From Acestrorhynchus altus (Eukaryota; Chordata; Actinopteri; Characiformes; Acestrorhynchidae): a DNA stretch of 64,000 bases. The translations under genes and the position numbers were made by a program. How positions within the stretch are numbered: position 1 is the stretch's first letter; each line of letters opens with the position of its first letter. Below, one piece after another: positions 44,344 to 56,879 of this stretch. The DNA is taken from positions 20,266,003 to 20,330,002 of the forward strand of contig CM067508.1 of assembly GCA_034509495.1 (NCBI GenBank). The letters run 5' to 3'. A model generated the notes under the pieces. That model had not been told where the DNA came from. It did no database searches and worked only from the letters and a program-made list of their open reading frames with translations.

Positions 44344-45712
44344 ATTTCAAGATGGCGCTGAAGAGATGGCAGCCTGTTGCAGTAGCTCCTGCTTGCTTCT
44401 GAGTCTTTTTTCTATCTTTTTACCCTCTCTTCTTGTATATAGGTTTATTATTATTATTTGTGAAGTACTTTTTTATCATCTTCAACCACAAGGGACACCA
44501 AACCTGGGGAGTTTGTGCTGGTAATGGCACTACTTTTCTGGAGGAGAGGAGACAAGGAAAATGGGCTGGAGTGATCTGTCACATGCAGAGGAGATGCTAC
44601 AAGCTTGTAACTCCCTCTGTCATTATAGGAAACGTAAGATTGCTTCTCAGTAAGACGGACAAGCTCACGTCACCAAAGCAGCATCAGTAGGAATACTGGA
44701 AGAGTAGCATCATGATGCTAAGTCATTGTAATCCATGCTGGACTTGCTCGTATTTATGCATGGCTTTCAGCTCATTCATGCAGACAGAACAGTGGAGAGC
44801 AGTAAGAGAAAAGGAAGAGGACTGGCAATATTTGTGAATAAAAGGTGGTGCAATTCTGGGCACATCACAGAAGTGGGTGAACAAGACGAGGAAACCTGTA
44901 GGTCCGAATGGCATAAACACCAGGCTCCTCAAGTACTGTGCAGATCAGCTCTGTGGGGTTCTTGAGCACATGTTCAACATGAGCCTGAAGATGGGAAGAG
45001 TACCACACCTGTGGAAAACATCTTGTGTGGTACCTAAACCAAAAACACAGCACCCAAAAGATCTAAACAGCTACACACTGGTGGCATTGACTTCTCATCT
45101 GATGAAGTCACTGGAGAGGCTGGTCCTTACCCATCTCCTTCCTCTGGTCAGCGAATCCATGGACCCTCTTCAGTTTGACTACCAGCCTGGCATCGGGGTG
45201 GATGATGCTATCATTAGCATCGGGGTGGATGATGCTGGGAACACTGTGAGAATAACTTTCATCAACTTCTCCAGTGCTTTTAACACTATACAGCCTAGGT
45301 TGCTGAAGGACAAGCTGGAACATGTTGGTGTGGACAGGACTGGACAACCTCAACAACTGCAGCACAGGGGCCTCGCTTCACCCTGTAAAATGCTGACTTT
45401 AGTACTGCAGCAATATTTCAATGGCAGACAGAAAGAGAATGGACAAACTCATTAAGAGGGCCAGTTCTGTCCTGGGAAGCCTGTGAGGCTCAGTGCAGGT
45501 GGTGGGAGAAGGATGTTAGCCAAACTGGCATCCATGCAGGAAAATGACTCCCACCCCATGCATGATACTCTTGCAGCACTGGGCAGCTCATTCACTGACA
45601 GGCTGCTTCACCCTAAGTGTGTGATGGAGCGGTATCGCAGGTCCTTCCTTCCTGCTGCTAGACTCTACAACCAGCACTGTTCTCAGCAGACCACGGATAC
45701 ACACTATTAGAG
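44344..45712 (+). pseudogene. LINE A (CR1/L2/Rex1-like), coding part with two internal deletions
   Basis: It begins with a caagatggcgctg start typical of such LINEs. An endonuclease relic follows (VIIGNVR...SKTDKLTSPKQHQ, 44,619-44,687; FQLIHADRT...KGRGLAIFVNKRWCNS, about 44,766-44,858). The frame then jumps at about 44,877 into the reverse transcriptase: GPNGINTRLLKYCADQL, VPHLWKTSCVVPKPKTQHPK, LTSHLMKSLERLVLTHL, SMDPLQFDYQPGIGVDDA. RT motif A reads FINFSSAFNTI, with Asn where the catalytic Asp is expected. A second jump at about 45,350-45,430 removes RT motifs B-C and leads to the C-terminus (RRMLAKLASMQENDSHPMHD, SFTDRLLHPKCVMERYRRSF, LYNQHCSQ), ending at a stop at about 45,708. It is non-functional. 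Confidence 0.85.
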
Positions 45713-45734
45713 TTTTTCAATACAACATAATTAC

Positions 45735-46996
45735 TGTCAGCAGGTGGCGAGGATGGGCAGAAACACGTCCTCTTCACTGACCCTCAACACCAGAGGCCCT
45801 CAGAGCTGTGTGCTCAGCTTACTCCCTGTACACCCATGACTACACAGACAGACACAGCTCCAATGTTAAATTTGCTGACAACTCAACAATCCTAGGCCTC
45901 CAATCACAATGATCAGCCTACAGAGAGGAGGTCAGCCACTCTGTCAGGAAAACCACCTCTCTCTAAATTTCAGCAAGACCAAGGAGCTGATAGTGGACTT
46001 CAGGAAGCAGGAGAGAGAGCACTCCCCTGTATCCATCAATGGGACCACTGTGGAGAGGCTCAGCAGCATCAGGTTCTTTGGTGTTCACATCTCTGAGGAG
46101 CTTACATGGTCAGACCACACCACACTGGTGGTGAAGAAGGCACAACAGCGCCTCTTTTACCTCAGGAGGCTGAAGAGGTTTGGTCTGAATCCCTGCATCC
46201 TGAGGATGTTCTACATCTGCACAGTGTAGAGCATCCTGATGGGCTAAAGGGTGCTGCACACCGCTCAGCACATCACCAGAGTTCAGCTCCCAAACCTTCT
46301 GGATTTACACACCAGCCGCTGTCTGAGGAAGGCTAGGAGGATTATATTGGACTCCGTTTACCCAAACCCCTGCCTGTTCTCAAAGCTGCCTAGCGGTAGG
46401 AGGTACAGAAACATGAGGACCAGAACTAGCTAGTTCCAAGACAGCATTTTCCCCCAAGCCGCCAAGTTGTTAAACTGCGAGTAGCCCAGTATTTCAGTCC
46501 ACAGCTAGTCACAACCCATCCCACCTCTCTCAACACCACAATCACACCTTCACACCACATAAACTCTTTTTGCACCTGCACTTTACTCACTACTGGAGCA
46601 GCAACTACCACTCAGTTACACTACACCTACCAAAGACTTTCTCCCTCTGCATCCACCAAAGACTGCCTACCACTGCACTGACTAAAGACTGACTCCCACT
46701 GCCTTCTCACACAACAGCTACATCTAATTCTATACCCAGTGCACATGTATATGAATGCAAACATTCTTTCTATTTTGACAGAACTTCTACAGTACAATAA
46801 TGTATGTTTCAGAGTAATAATGTATGTATAATGTATGCACAATGTATGTTCATGTGTAAATACATATAGGTATATTCTTATTTTTATTTTATTTTTATTT
46901 CACCAATGTTTTTATGCATCTGTTTTACTCCTGCGAGGGACATTTTTCACTCACCTTGAGTAAGGTGATGTGACAATAAAACTTGATTTTATTTGA
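45735..46996 (+). pseudogene. LINE B, 5'-truncated, inserted in the 3' region of LINE A
   Basis: It starts in the RT domain: a motif B relic (LTLNTRGPQSCVLS, about 45,780), then KFADNSTILGL (about 45,868-45,900) where the FADD box has Asn in place of the second Asp. Then come NFSKTKELIVDFRKQ, FGVHISEELTWSDH, KKAQQRLFYLRRLKRFGLNP and FYICTV before a stop at 46,227; after a frameshift TAQHITRVQLPNLLDLHTSR and KLPSGRRYRNMRTRTS. The 3' untranslated part runs to gtgacaataaaacttgatttt at about 46,970-46,990. Frameshifts and stops make it inactive. Confidence 0.85.
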
Positions 46997-47243
46997 TGTG
47001 CAATACTCCTTCCATATCCTCACATGCAAATATCAGTAATGTATCTGTATATATTCTTGATTTTATCATTTATAATGTTAACATTGTAGATACTATACTA
47101 TACTTCATCTATTTCTTGTACTTGTTATCCCTTTGCAGCTGTAACAATGTTAATTTCCCCATTGTGGGAATAATAAATGATTATCTTATCTTATCTTATC
47201 TTATCTTATCTTATCTTATCTTATCTTATCTTATCTTATCTTA
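46997..47243 (+). mobile_element. LINE A 3' untranslated end with (TTATC)n tail
   Basis: gcagctgtaacaatgttaatttccccattgtgggaataataaatga is split here into recognisable words: ctgtaacaatgttaatttcc (about 47,139) and attgtgggaataataaatg. These are the usual 3' end of fish LINEs whose C-terminus resembles LINE A. The tail is about eleven TTATC units (47,188-47,243). LINE B separates it from the LINE A coding part. Confidence 0.75.
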
Positions 47244-48104
47244 ACTGCAACATTCAAATCATAAACCACAAAGTATGATTGTTAAAGATCACATGTTCAG
47301 ATTGCAATGCAGCTGAAAACTCCTTCAGCTTACGCCCTTTAAGCAAGAATTCATGATGACTGGAAACAAACTAGCAGTTTGTTTAGTCTATGTTCATAAC
47401 AAATGTCCACTATATACACTACACTGCAATCTCACCATGCCCTGTTTGGAATGCACTGCGTCTGGGTCATCATTACAGCCTCTGAGTTATTGCTTTGAGG
47501 GACGGGATGTTTTGTTGCTTGGTTGTGTGCCTTAGCCAGACTAGAAAGGGGCCAAGCAGATGGCAGAGTCCCAGAGACAGGGCCTGATCTAGGAGAAGAG
47601 GGGCTCCAGCTCCTCCGGGGGAGAATCCCACAGCTTTTAGCAAAGACATTTAGCCACCTGCTCCAGCCATGTGACGCAGGGAAAGAGAGAGCTGCAACAT
47701 GGAGATAACACCTCCCGTTTCAAATGCAGACACACGGCCACACACGCCTTGCAGAGAAATGGGCTGTGTGATGTAGAGAGTAAGCTGGTGTGGCACGCGT
47801 GTGATGCTGCCACACGCTTAAATCCAAACTGGTTCATTGCATGTCTGGGAGTCAAAGTCGACTCCTGGCCAACATCAGTGGAAATGCTTGGAATCAACTG
47901 TTCAGCCCTGTAGAATCTGGGCTATTTCAGGCAGAATGCTGTGATTAGCTTAACCCATTAAATGCCAAAAGAATTCTAGAGCACTCTTGTGTATCCCTAA
48001 CGGTTTAAAGGCACATTGGTCACAGTTTAAAAACATTTCAATATGGGTCACATCAATTCCCTGTAATTTTAACAAGCCATTGACATGTGAAAAAGTATCT
48101 GTGT
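47244..48104. other. Unique sequence, no gene recognised
   Basis: A frame at 47,671-47,913 has no recognisable motif. No repeat match. Confidence 0.45.
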
Positions 48105-48470
48105 AGGGTTGGCATCAATACATTGGGTAGCAAGTAAACAGTCAGTTCTTGAAGTTTATGTGCTGGAAGCAAGAATAACCTAATACTAAGAATCTGAGAG
48201 CCTTTGTTAATGGCAAGATTGTGATGACTAGACAACAATGAGTCAGAAATCTCCAATACACCAGGAAGGTCTTGTGTGGTATTCCTGGTATGCATTTGTT
48301 AATACAATCAGTGAACTGGCTTGTGATGGAGTAATGATTGCCCATGGCTCATTGATGCTCATGAAAGTCCCATCTCACAACTCACATACAAGATCTGTTG
48401 CTAACATACTACAGGCCAGATACTACAGGCCAACTATAGAGGTCTTGTGGAGTCCATACTTTGATGACTG
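48105..48470 (+). mobile_element. Tc1-a internally deleted derivative, longest copy
   Basis: aagtaaacagtcagttcttga and gtgctggaagcaagaataa precede the start codon region. N-terminal relic words follow: atggcaagattgtgatgactag, acaatgagtcagaaatctcc, gtgtggtattcctggtatgc. The junction cattgatgctcatgaaagtcc leads to ctcacaactcacatacaagatc, tactacaggccagatactacag and ggtcttgtggagtccatac. It has a small tandem duplication of actacaggcca (48,409-48,432). Confidence 0.75.
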
Positions 48471-49798
48471 TAAAGCCAATATTGATCAATGTATACTGCA
48501 ATGCATATGAAAGGTATTTTGGTATCAAGAGATGCAAATAAGAGAAACCCAGAGTCATGTATCACTAACTTAGAGTATCTGAGTGATCTGCACAAACCCC
48601 CTCCAGAGCAGGGCTCCCCTGTTTCAGTGTCACGGCGATGCTCCAGAGAGGAATGTGATGAGCACAGATGGTCGCCCCAGGGCCCCGGGACACAAGGGAG
48701 AGAGGGGAAAGGCTATACAAGGAGGGGAGCTGCAGGCTAAACTAGCTAACAAAGACACAGGGGGTGAGATGGAGGAAAAAAGGAAGTCTGTGTGAAAATG
48801 ATCAAGATCAGAAGAGACAGGAGGCCTTTCCACGTAAATGCATGTGAACACTCTGGCACTGCTCCGACTGCTTGGCCTGCGGGAAGCTCAGCAAGAATCA
48901 GATAAACTGGCCCACTCTTTCTCCCCCACTAGACCTCTGCCTTTCTCCTTTTCCCTCAACTCCAAACACTTGTGAGCAGAGAAACTTCTATGATGTCACC
49001 TCTAAGCATCAGTATGGTTCAGTAAGTGCTTACTGAGTCACGTTAGGAACTTTCATCATTGTTCGTGCTAAGCATGCCACTCAAATTAGCAGTCTCTTGT
49101 GATCAGGACACCTTTAGACAGATCTGCCTGGTTGCATATGGAGAAGTTCTCTCAGGAGGAGTCTTACATCGCATCAGTTTGGTTCCTGAACAGACAGCCC
49201 TTAATGCCTCACTCAGCATGCAAGATGATGATTAAAGCAAATAGAATCTGACAGACTGCCTCCAGTCTCTCGCTTCCCCTTCGCTACAAGCATATGGGAA
49301 TATTCTATGAATAGACAGGCAGCACAAACTTTCAGCAAACTTTCATGGATTGGTCAAACCAAAGCACTGTCCTTTCTTGTTTCTCCATTCATCAGGTGTT
49401 CTTAAATGAAAGACTTCAACCCCTTCAACACTTTCCTTTTGTTTTCCTGGCTTTGTAACATACTGCTGAGCTGTCAGGAAGCAGGAAAGTAGTTTGATTC
49501 AGTGGGCGAGAACCTGTGCCATACTATTCTGTTCTTCTTGTACTGTTTTAAAAGAAATGTAGTGCAATGGGATAACTTGTTTGGAGTATATCAGTGTGGA
49601 CTTCAGGTATGAATACACAGATAAGCCATAAAACTAGAGTCCAGAGAGAAATGGCAAAGATCCACATTTATGGAAATTAGCATTCTCTGTACTATTAATG
49701 TGTGGACGAAAATCTGAATATGAAAAATACCAACACAGGTAAATGTAAACCATCTAAACTACAGAAAAGTAAAATAAAAGAGACAATATTGACACAAT
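48471..49798. other. Unique sequence, no gene recognised
   Basis: No coding signal or repeat-family match. Confidence 0.45.
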
Positions 49799-50158
49799 AC
49801 ATCATATGTTCAAATATTTTTGACACCCCTTTTAATGAATACATTCAACTATTTTAAGTTGTACCCATTGCTGACACATAAGTGCAAACACACACATAGC
49901 TTGTTTAGTCCCTGCAGAGAAGTGATACCAATAGAATAGGACAATAATGTGGGAATGCAGCCCTCTCCCATACATGGAGGAGCAGTTACCATCCAACATC
50001 CTGACCACAGTAAAGCTCTTGTAACTATATGCAATTAAATCATAACAGTAAAGCACCAAAATAAAAAAAAAAACAAGATAAACTCTCGTTAAATATCCTT
50101 AATTTTAGAAGAAATATTGAATGAGCAAATGCCCCAATACTTTTGTTCATACAGTATA
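49799..50158 (+). mobile_element. MITE-1, internally shortened copy
   Basis: Left end atatgttcaaatatttttgac, then gaatacattcaactattttaag, gcaaacacacacatagcttg, accaatagaataggac, accatccaacatcctgacc, and right end caatacttttgttcatacag. About 120 bp shorter than full copies because of a central deletion after aataggac. Confidence 0.85.
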
Positions 50159-51719
50159 ATTCTCCCGTCCTGGAAAGTACCCAGTATTACAGATAGTCCT
50201 GTAACTGTAACTCAATCCTCAATACCAGGATTCCCCCTTGAACAAGGTAAACAATGATGTAATATTGCCCAGTGTTAAATATCTGCTTTCCTGTAGAACT
50301 GGCTTTAAAAGTGCTTTAGAGACTCTTCGTTTTTTATTCATCTTCTTCCATTTTCACTGCTTAACGGGCATTCAGCCCATGCTGGCCAGCGCATTCTAGT
50401 GTCAAGTGGAGCTCAGTAGTGTCAGAGAAAGTACAGAGAAGACTGGCAGTATGGTTATGAAGGAGATGAGAAATCGTTTCATATCAGATTAAAACCCAGT
50501 TGCCTTTATTCAGTCAGTTTGCTAAATGCTGCAGGCTGGATGCATCTCCCGAGTGGGCATCCTGCCATGGCCAAAGTCTCTCTAAGATCTGTTCATACTT
50601 GTCACTCATGCTGATACCTCTGACAGCGTGGTTTCTTTTTGTCTATGCATACAGAATGGGGTTTGAGGGTGAGGGCAACAAATGAATAGTTTTATAAACT
50701 TTTATGTTTTTCTTCCTTTTTTTTGCATTACAGTTCCAAGGCGAATGTAGATCATTAGTTAATATAGTACTAAAGTGTAATGTACAATGTACATATTGGA
50801 CATAAATAATCACACCCTTGCACATTTTTGTATATTTTGGTGTATAAGTGTCTGTATATAGGACTCTCTTCTTCTGTGTATACAGAATTATATCACTGTA
50901 GAATAACTAGCCAAGCTTTATCCCAAGTCTTTGGATGCACGATTGACCTAACTTTGACTAATGAGATGTCTCAAATAATACATAACAATGTGGTTTCTGA
51001 CATTGTTTGACTGTTATTCTTAAAACGTGGTGAATATATGGACTATATTCAGATGAAAGCTAGTCCACCTACAATAGCAAATGTTGGACATCAAAGATAC
51101 AGTATTTTGGTTGCAGACAACTTTACAATTTTCTGTTAGGTTACTGAAGAAGTCTGTACACACAGTTCTCAGAATTCATAACATGAATGTATCTCTCCAT
51201 TCTGAACACTACTGGGTTAACAGTGACAAGAGGCAAGTCACCTGCATATAAGTGAAGGAGGAAGACCATGAATGAAAGGTTTGAATTACAGAGGATTTGA
51301 GTTGCAGAAAAGGAATTAGATGGTGTGTTTGGACTCACTGCTTGGTGACTGGTGTTCTTGCTCTGTGCATGGATGAGAGGAGGTTAAGATGACCCCAACT
51401 TCAGCAGACTGAGTGTTGCCATGCCTGGAAACCTCCTTCAATGTTACAGTCAGTTGTCCAACCTCTTCCTCCTTCCTGCTCCCAGCATACCCATCCACAG
51501 TGGAGCTCTGCAATGGAAAACACACATCACATTTAGTCTCATTTCTGGCTGTTAAAATACATCTTCAAAGACCAATGCTTGTCACTGCGTTTGAAGAACT
51601 AAAATAGTGACCTTACAAGCAATCGAGGTCCCTGAATAAAGGAGCAAGGAAACAATCAACAAAGCGTGTTCCAGCATGCCAATCTAGTTGTGTGTAATGC
51701 ATAAGCACAACATTCAAAA
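50159..51719. other. Unique sequence, no gene recognised
   Basis: No coding or repeat signal is recognised; short frames at 51,316-51,525 (minus) and 51,413-51,607 (plus) overlap each other and lack motifs. Confidence 0.45.
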
Positions 51720-51900
51720 GAATCCATGCCCGTATCTTAATTGTCATCCGGTGTGTTGATGACTGCGTGATGAAACATCTCTCCCCCAGCGGGGTCCCTA
51801 GTGGGCCACTGACTGACTACATGCTTCCATTAACATCTGAGGCGCCTTGTCTTCTCCGCCGCCATTTATAGCAGCTGTCTCGGCTTTGATTACCGGTGGA
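51720..51900. promoter_or_regulatory. Candidate conserved non-coding element
   Basis: A GC-balanced complex island: tgttgatgactgcgtgatgaaa, ccatttatagcagctgtctcgg (a CAGCTG E-box) and ctttgattaccggtgg. No ORF or transposon. It differs in texture from the flanking sequence; conservation untested. Confidence 0.33.
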
Positions 51901-52756
51901 GAGAAGAGGAACGCAAAAGGGTATCCAGCACTTGATATGAAAGCCTCTTCCTTTTGCAAAAGTGACAAGGCCTCAAAGCATGACAGCTAGCTTTTTGGAT
52001 GCTGCAGCATTCTTCAGAAGAGAGAAAGAGAGAGATAGATAGAGACAGAAAGAGGGAGAAAGAGCTTGCAGACATATGCAGAGTACCAGCCAGTGGACGA
52101 GCGCTGAAGGAAGAGACATGGGATGACCATGAAAGAAGATGGCAAAAAAGGAGGAAAATAACAGGAGGAACTGTCAGGGAAAGGCACGGAAAGGAGAGGT
52201 GGGGGAGCAGACTTAAAAGTGGTTGTGATGGCTCCCGCCATTGACGAGTGGCAGGCAGACAGGCAGCGGATATGCCGTGCGATCTCATGACAAAAGAAAA
52301 GCCCCGGTCTGATGAAATAAACATGACTCCCTGCAGGAGACAGAGAGACACAGAACCGCAGGGCCCAGGAGTGAGACCAAACTCCTGTGCCTTTCTTTTA
52401 AAACACAGGCTTTTTCTGACGCACAGGTGCCTAAAAATAAATGTGCACCGTCCTTAATTACTCCTCTTGAGGAGTGAGGTGTTTTTAGCAGGCCGTGTAG
52501 ACAGATTGAATAGGACAGGATGGGTAGATACCAAATCCTGAGTGATTTCTTCAGTGTCTGAGTTGCTTAGCAGCAAATCCTCTGTTCACTTACATACCAA
52601 GACAGAACAGAATGTTAGTATACAATCATACAGCTCCAAATATTCTGGATATAACTTACCCTTTTAAAATGCTAGAGTGCCCAGTAAGCTTCCATGGCTC
52701 CTGTCACCTTGATGGTGAAGGGTGTGATCTATCTTCTAGGGCCGGGTATATATTGT
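51901..52756. other. Unique sequence with purine-rich patch
   Basis: Purine-rich sequence at 52,017-52,065, and a small inverted word pair ctcctcttgaggag near 52,460. A 153-codon minus-strand frame (51,890-52,351) has no recognisable protein motif and overlaps the purine tract, so I do not call it a gene. Confidence 0.45.
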
Positions 52757-52900
52757 AGGGGCAGCTGAGGACGGGTGGTTAGGAAAACAGCCTTCTTACT
52801 GGAAGGTTTGATTCCCTAAACTGGCAGGAGATGATTCAAGTGCCCTTGAGCAAGGCACTCAACTCCCACACTACATGTGTGCTCCCTGCCACCAAGTGTG
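52757..52900 (+). mobile_element. SINE-1 copy, head and middle
   Basis: ggggcagctgagg...gtggttagg is the tRNA-like head, and ggtttgattcc (52,805-52,815) is a good B-box. gcccttgagcaaggcactcaac and gtgctccctgccaccaagtgtg match the minus strand of 16,322-16,594. The 3' third is missing. Confidence 0.75.
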
Positions 52901-54524
52901 AATTTTGTATATCTCAATATGAGTTCGGAAACTTTTCACTGGTAGTGTACATATATGTACAGTGGCATGCTGTTAATCAAGACATCACATCACAGCACAA
53001 TGACTGTCTGTAATTGACTTGTTTTACCTGTTTACAGTTTTCTATAATTAAACTGCCCTCCATTTGTTTCTCTGCATGCCCTGTTAGCCTTCTTGGGCTG
53101 GGCAGTAGTTTAATTATAGAACTACAAAGTGCTCATTGCAGTTCAGCTAAAATTTACTGGGATATGATTTTTTTCCATATCAGCCAGCCCTACATCCTTG
53201 CCTACTCACACTGCATATTGATTACCCTATCTTGATTGCTGGATCATGCTCTAGTTCTGTCTCAACAAAACATTCTACAAATGCCAATCTTCAATCCTCT
53301 GCTATTCTGCACCACTCCCAGTCTTGAGAGTGAGGAACAGCAGGTAAAACTCTATTAGGTAGTATTGCTATGTGAAGGTCATCTGCAGTGCTTTCAGCTT
53401 CAGCACAAATGGACCGCATGCACTGATGTGGGAGAATTTCACACATTGACCTCTAGCCTGCAGGCACTGAGATACCACATCATCTCTGTGTTCCTCACAC
53501 AACCTCCACACAATGCCGCAGGCAACACTGTGACTGCATTACATGCAGGGCTTGGCCTCTCCATATAAATAACTGCAGGTAAACACTCCTGTTTGTGCAT
53601 GCCAGGGGAATCCTCCTCCTACACACTTGCATTCCGACAGAGTGAAAGCTAGCCTTGCAGTCAGAGACTTCTCCTAGGCCATTCACTGTGTGAGAGTGTT
53701 TGAGCAGCTCGCTCGCCTTTGCACCTCTCCCAGCGACTTCACAGCTTTGAAAAGAAGGTGATACCATTTGCACCAGAGTTGTCAGTGACTCGCTAGACAC
53801 AGAAACTAGATAAAAGTGTTACCTAATAGGAGATGAAGACTTTATGCTCTTTTCAGAGAACTAATTTTACTCTGCTGACAGCAGCAACACAGAAAAAAAA
53901 GTATATGAGATCTCCTAGTTCTCCCTGGGCACAACTAAAAACATGGATCACGAGAGAAAAAAAAGAAAAGAGGTAAAAACCCTGAAATATACCGTCTGGA
54001 GAAGTACCTAGGGCCCAAACCCCATATTACTGACTTGCTTAACAAGACCATATGGGCTTAACCTTATGTTCTTTAGTTAATAACTCCAGCAATCCCAAAT
54101 GTAATACAATACACACATGGAATTCACAAGGCAATGTACAAATTTATTTGAAGCGTCCTACAGCTATTACTGGACCCCAGAACAGATGGTTTAGAAAAAT
54201 GGAGCTAAGTTCTTAAATATGTACATCACACCATATCACTAGGCAAATAGCCAAGATGTCATTCATGCTTCTACATAGTTAGGGTAATCAAAATATCTAT
54301 AATTAGTAATATTAATCAAGCATTGTGTGTATTACTGTAAATTAATATGCAAAATGTACTACTTAATACTGTGTATTGAGTAAATTATTTAGGGCTTCAA
54401 AGAAAAAAGCTGCCTGTAGTTTCAAACTTGCCTTAAAATGGTATTGTATAGTGCATCTTTTTCAGGGAAGCTTCTACCTTCTACTTGATGCAGGCAAGGT
54501 TTGACTCATTGAATGAACGCACAT
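52901..54524. other. Unique sequence, no gene recognised
   Basis: No coding or repeat signal; AT-rich from about 54,290 to 54,420. Confidence 0.45.
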
Positions 54525-54690
54525 GTCAAGGGGTGGGATCCACATATAGCAAGTGAACAGTCGGTGTCAGAAGCAGGAAACATTCTCAAATTTGAGATAA
54601 TTTGTAACAGGCCAAACTGTGATGACTAAACAACAGGGTCACAGGATCTCCAGATCAATGGCAATCTTATGGGGTGTTCCTGTCCAGTCT
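54525..54690 (+). mobile_element. Tc1-a left end and N-terminal region fragment
   Basis: ggggtgggatccacatatagc, aagtgaacagtcggtgtcagaagcagg (split word), ggccaaactgtgatgactaa, cagggtcacaggatctcc and atggggtgttcctgtccag follow the family order, then the match is lost. Non-coding. Confidence 0.65.
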
Positions 54691-56879
54691 TAGCAGCCAT
54701 CAATGTATTTAAACATACCTTAAGCCTGCATGGGTGGCATATGCATGTAAATGAGTTTGATGTGAAGGACATGCTGTCCTAGTTAAAAGCTGAGGCTTGT
54801 AAATATGGTAAATATGCTAAGACAGGAGACTAATCACTGCCAATGCAGTGCCCTTTGTCCACCCACCCAGCCCCATGAGCCTAATTAGCTCTGAACTTCC
54901 TGTGGGGGACTGCATCCATGCTTGCTCTAATGAGAGAAGAAGACTCCAACCTGGGTCATGTCCCTAAACACTTACTGTAGCTCTCTACTATCCCCTGCAG
55001 CCTGGCCTGACCCCAAACTCTCTCCTTCATCACTGTGGCCTGCGTCAATATGCGCCCATGCCATTCAGACTCCCACATGCACCTGCTTAATTAAACTCAC
55101 AAGAGGCAACAGAAGCCATACATATATTACAGCCTATTAGCAGGAAGCAGAAAGGGCCAGAGGCGAGATGATAAACAGTGCTGCTGAGACCTCGTAATGG
55201 CAAAGCACTTGTACAAGGTCAAGACTGAGACAGAAAGAAGAGACAGGTGGATCAATGAGAACAAGATGAAGCAAAGCGAAGGTCAAAACTCTACATCTCC
55301 TGAGTCTCTGGGAGTGAGAATGAACATAAAAATACCAGTGCTGTCAGGCAGTTTTAAATACAGAGTCTGTAAAATATACAATCCAGAAAAGTCTCTTGTA
55401 TCAAGCATGAAAGAAAGGTAACTACAGTTTATTTCAAATCTAAAGAAATCATTGGGACCTGGCACTCATGGACAAGATTTACCTTTCTTTTTTCTATCAT
55501 ATTCCTAATCAAAGCTCCCAAAAGCACAATGGTGTCTCAGACTACACTGTGCTCCATGGACAGATATGGACAGCAAGGATTGTTAGGTGGAGTCAGTCAT
55601 GTGGAACATTAAGTTGGGTGCCAGGGGCAGCATGGTGTGGGAAGGCATAAAATGCTTTATGAGGAACACCACAAAGTGACAGCAGCAAAAAGGCTTTGTT
55701 AGGAAACCGGAAGGTGAGTCTCAGGCCTCAGGGACTGGGGACTATTGTCCACAAACTGCAGTGGGACCAATCTGTGTTATTGAGTGTTAGATGATATTTG
55801 TCTGTGACAAGACAGTTCTATGTTTTCTATGACCATAAAGCGAAGGACTTAACCTTCCTATCTGAACATCACATCAAATCACTGGATAGTGGTGTTCAAA
55901 GCATCTGAACTGATTTACTGAGTGTTTTATTGATCAGGATGAATCAATACATTGACAAAAGATTTGACCTAGCCCTCTCGGGGCTTATAATAGGATCATC
56001 GGGAGCTCAGGTAGAAACTTGCTGACAGAAAACAGGCACTAATTGACTAAGCACTAATTGAATCCCGTAGAGATTATATGATGTAAAACTGAACATGTAA
56101 TAAAAAAAAGCCAAATAAGACCTAATCCAAGATTAAAGCCTTTCTAATTTATTGATTCTTAATATACATCCAGACATTCCTTTTTTGAGCGTTTTGAGAA
56201 AATTAAAGTCTAACTCAACCCAACTACCTTGTGATGCTCATCAAAACAGAATAAAAATACTTAGACAATCCTTCTCCTGAATCAGAGATAAAGAAAGAAA
56301 GAGAATGTGGGAGATAAAGAAAGAAAAATATATAGAGAGAGATAAAGAGAGAGAAGGGGGCACTCTAGGCTGACCGTTCAAGCAGTACTGACATGCTTTG
56401 ACGTCTCACTTTGGCTCAGGCAGTACTCTAAGCATCCATGGCTACTTTATCTCTCTTCCATCGCCTTCTCTCAGTCTCTCCTCTTCATTTTCTGATACTC
56501 TGTCCCACTGACTGCTCTGTCCTCCTCTCCCATCACACTCACAGCTCTCAGCTCTGAGCCTTGAGTTTTCATAGGGCCTGAAGCTGTCTTATATGAATCT
56601 CTGAAGCTTCAACAGAAAATCTAGCAGCATGGACACACAACACTAACACATATAGTTCAGGCCTCAGGTACTGTGCACTGTTCAGGCTACCGATTCGTGC
56701 AGTGCTGCTTAATGAGAGTCTACTAAGGACAGGTTTCCCAGCAGAAAGGGCAGAGTTGTGGAATGTGACTAGAAATGCAAACACATGACCTGTAACACTA
56801 GAATGTGGATTAGCAACTGGATTCTGTAAGTAGTATCTAAATAGAAAAGAGAGAAAAAAAAAACACTAATAGTGTACCA
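54691..56879. other. Unique sequence, no gene recognised
   Basis: The segment 55,500-55,690 (agactacactgtgctccatgg, ggcagcatggtgtggg) may be an old transposon relic, but I cannot support a family. A purine-rich patch with gaaagaaaga words lies at 56,285-56,355. No gene. Confidence 0.4.

Noticed and set aside
44877..45455. 192-codon frame as an active reverse transcriptase gene
   Set aside because: It lacks RT motifs B and C, has Asn at the motif A catalytic position and is bounded by deletions; kept as a pseudogene.
51890..52351. 153-codon minus-strand frame
   Set aside because: Ser/Leu/Phe-rich stretch comes from a purine-rich tract; no conserved motif and no upstream promoter evidence.
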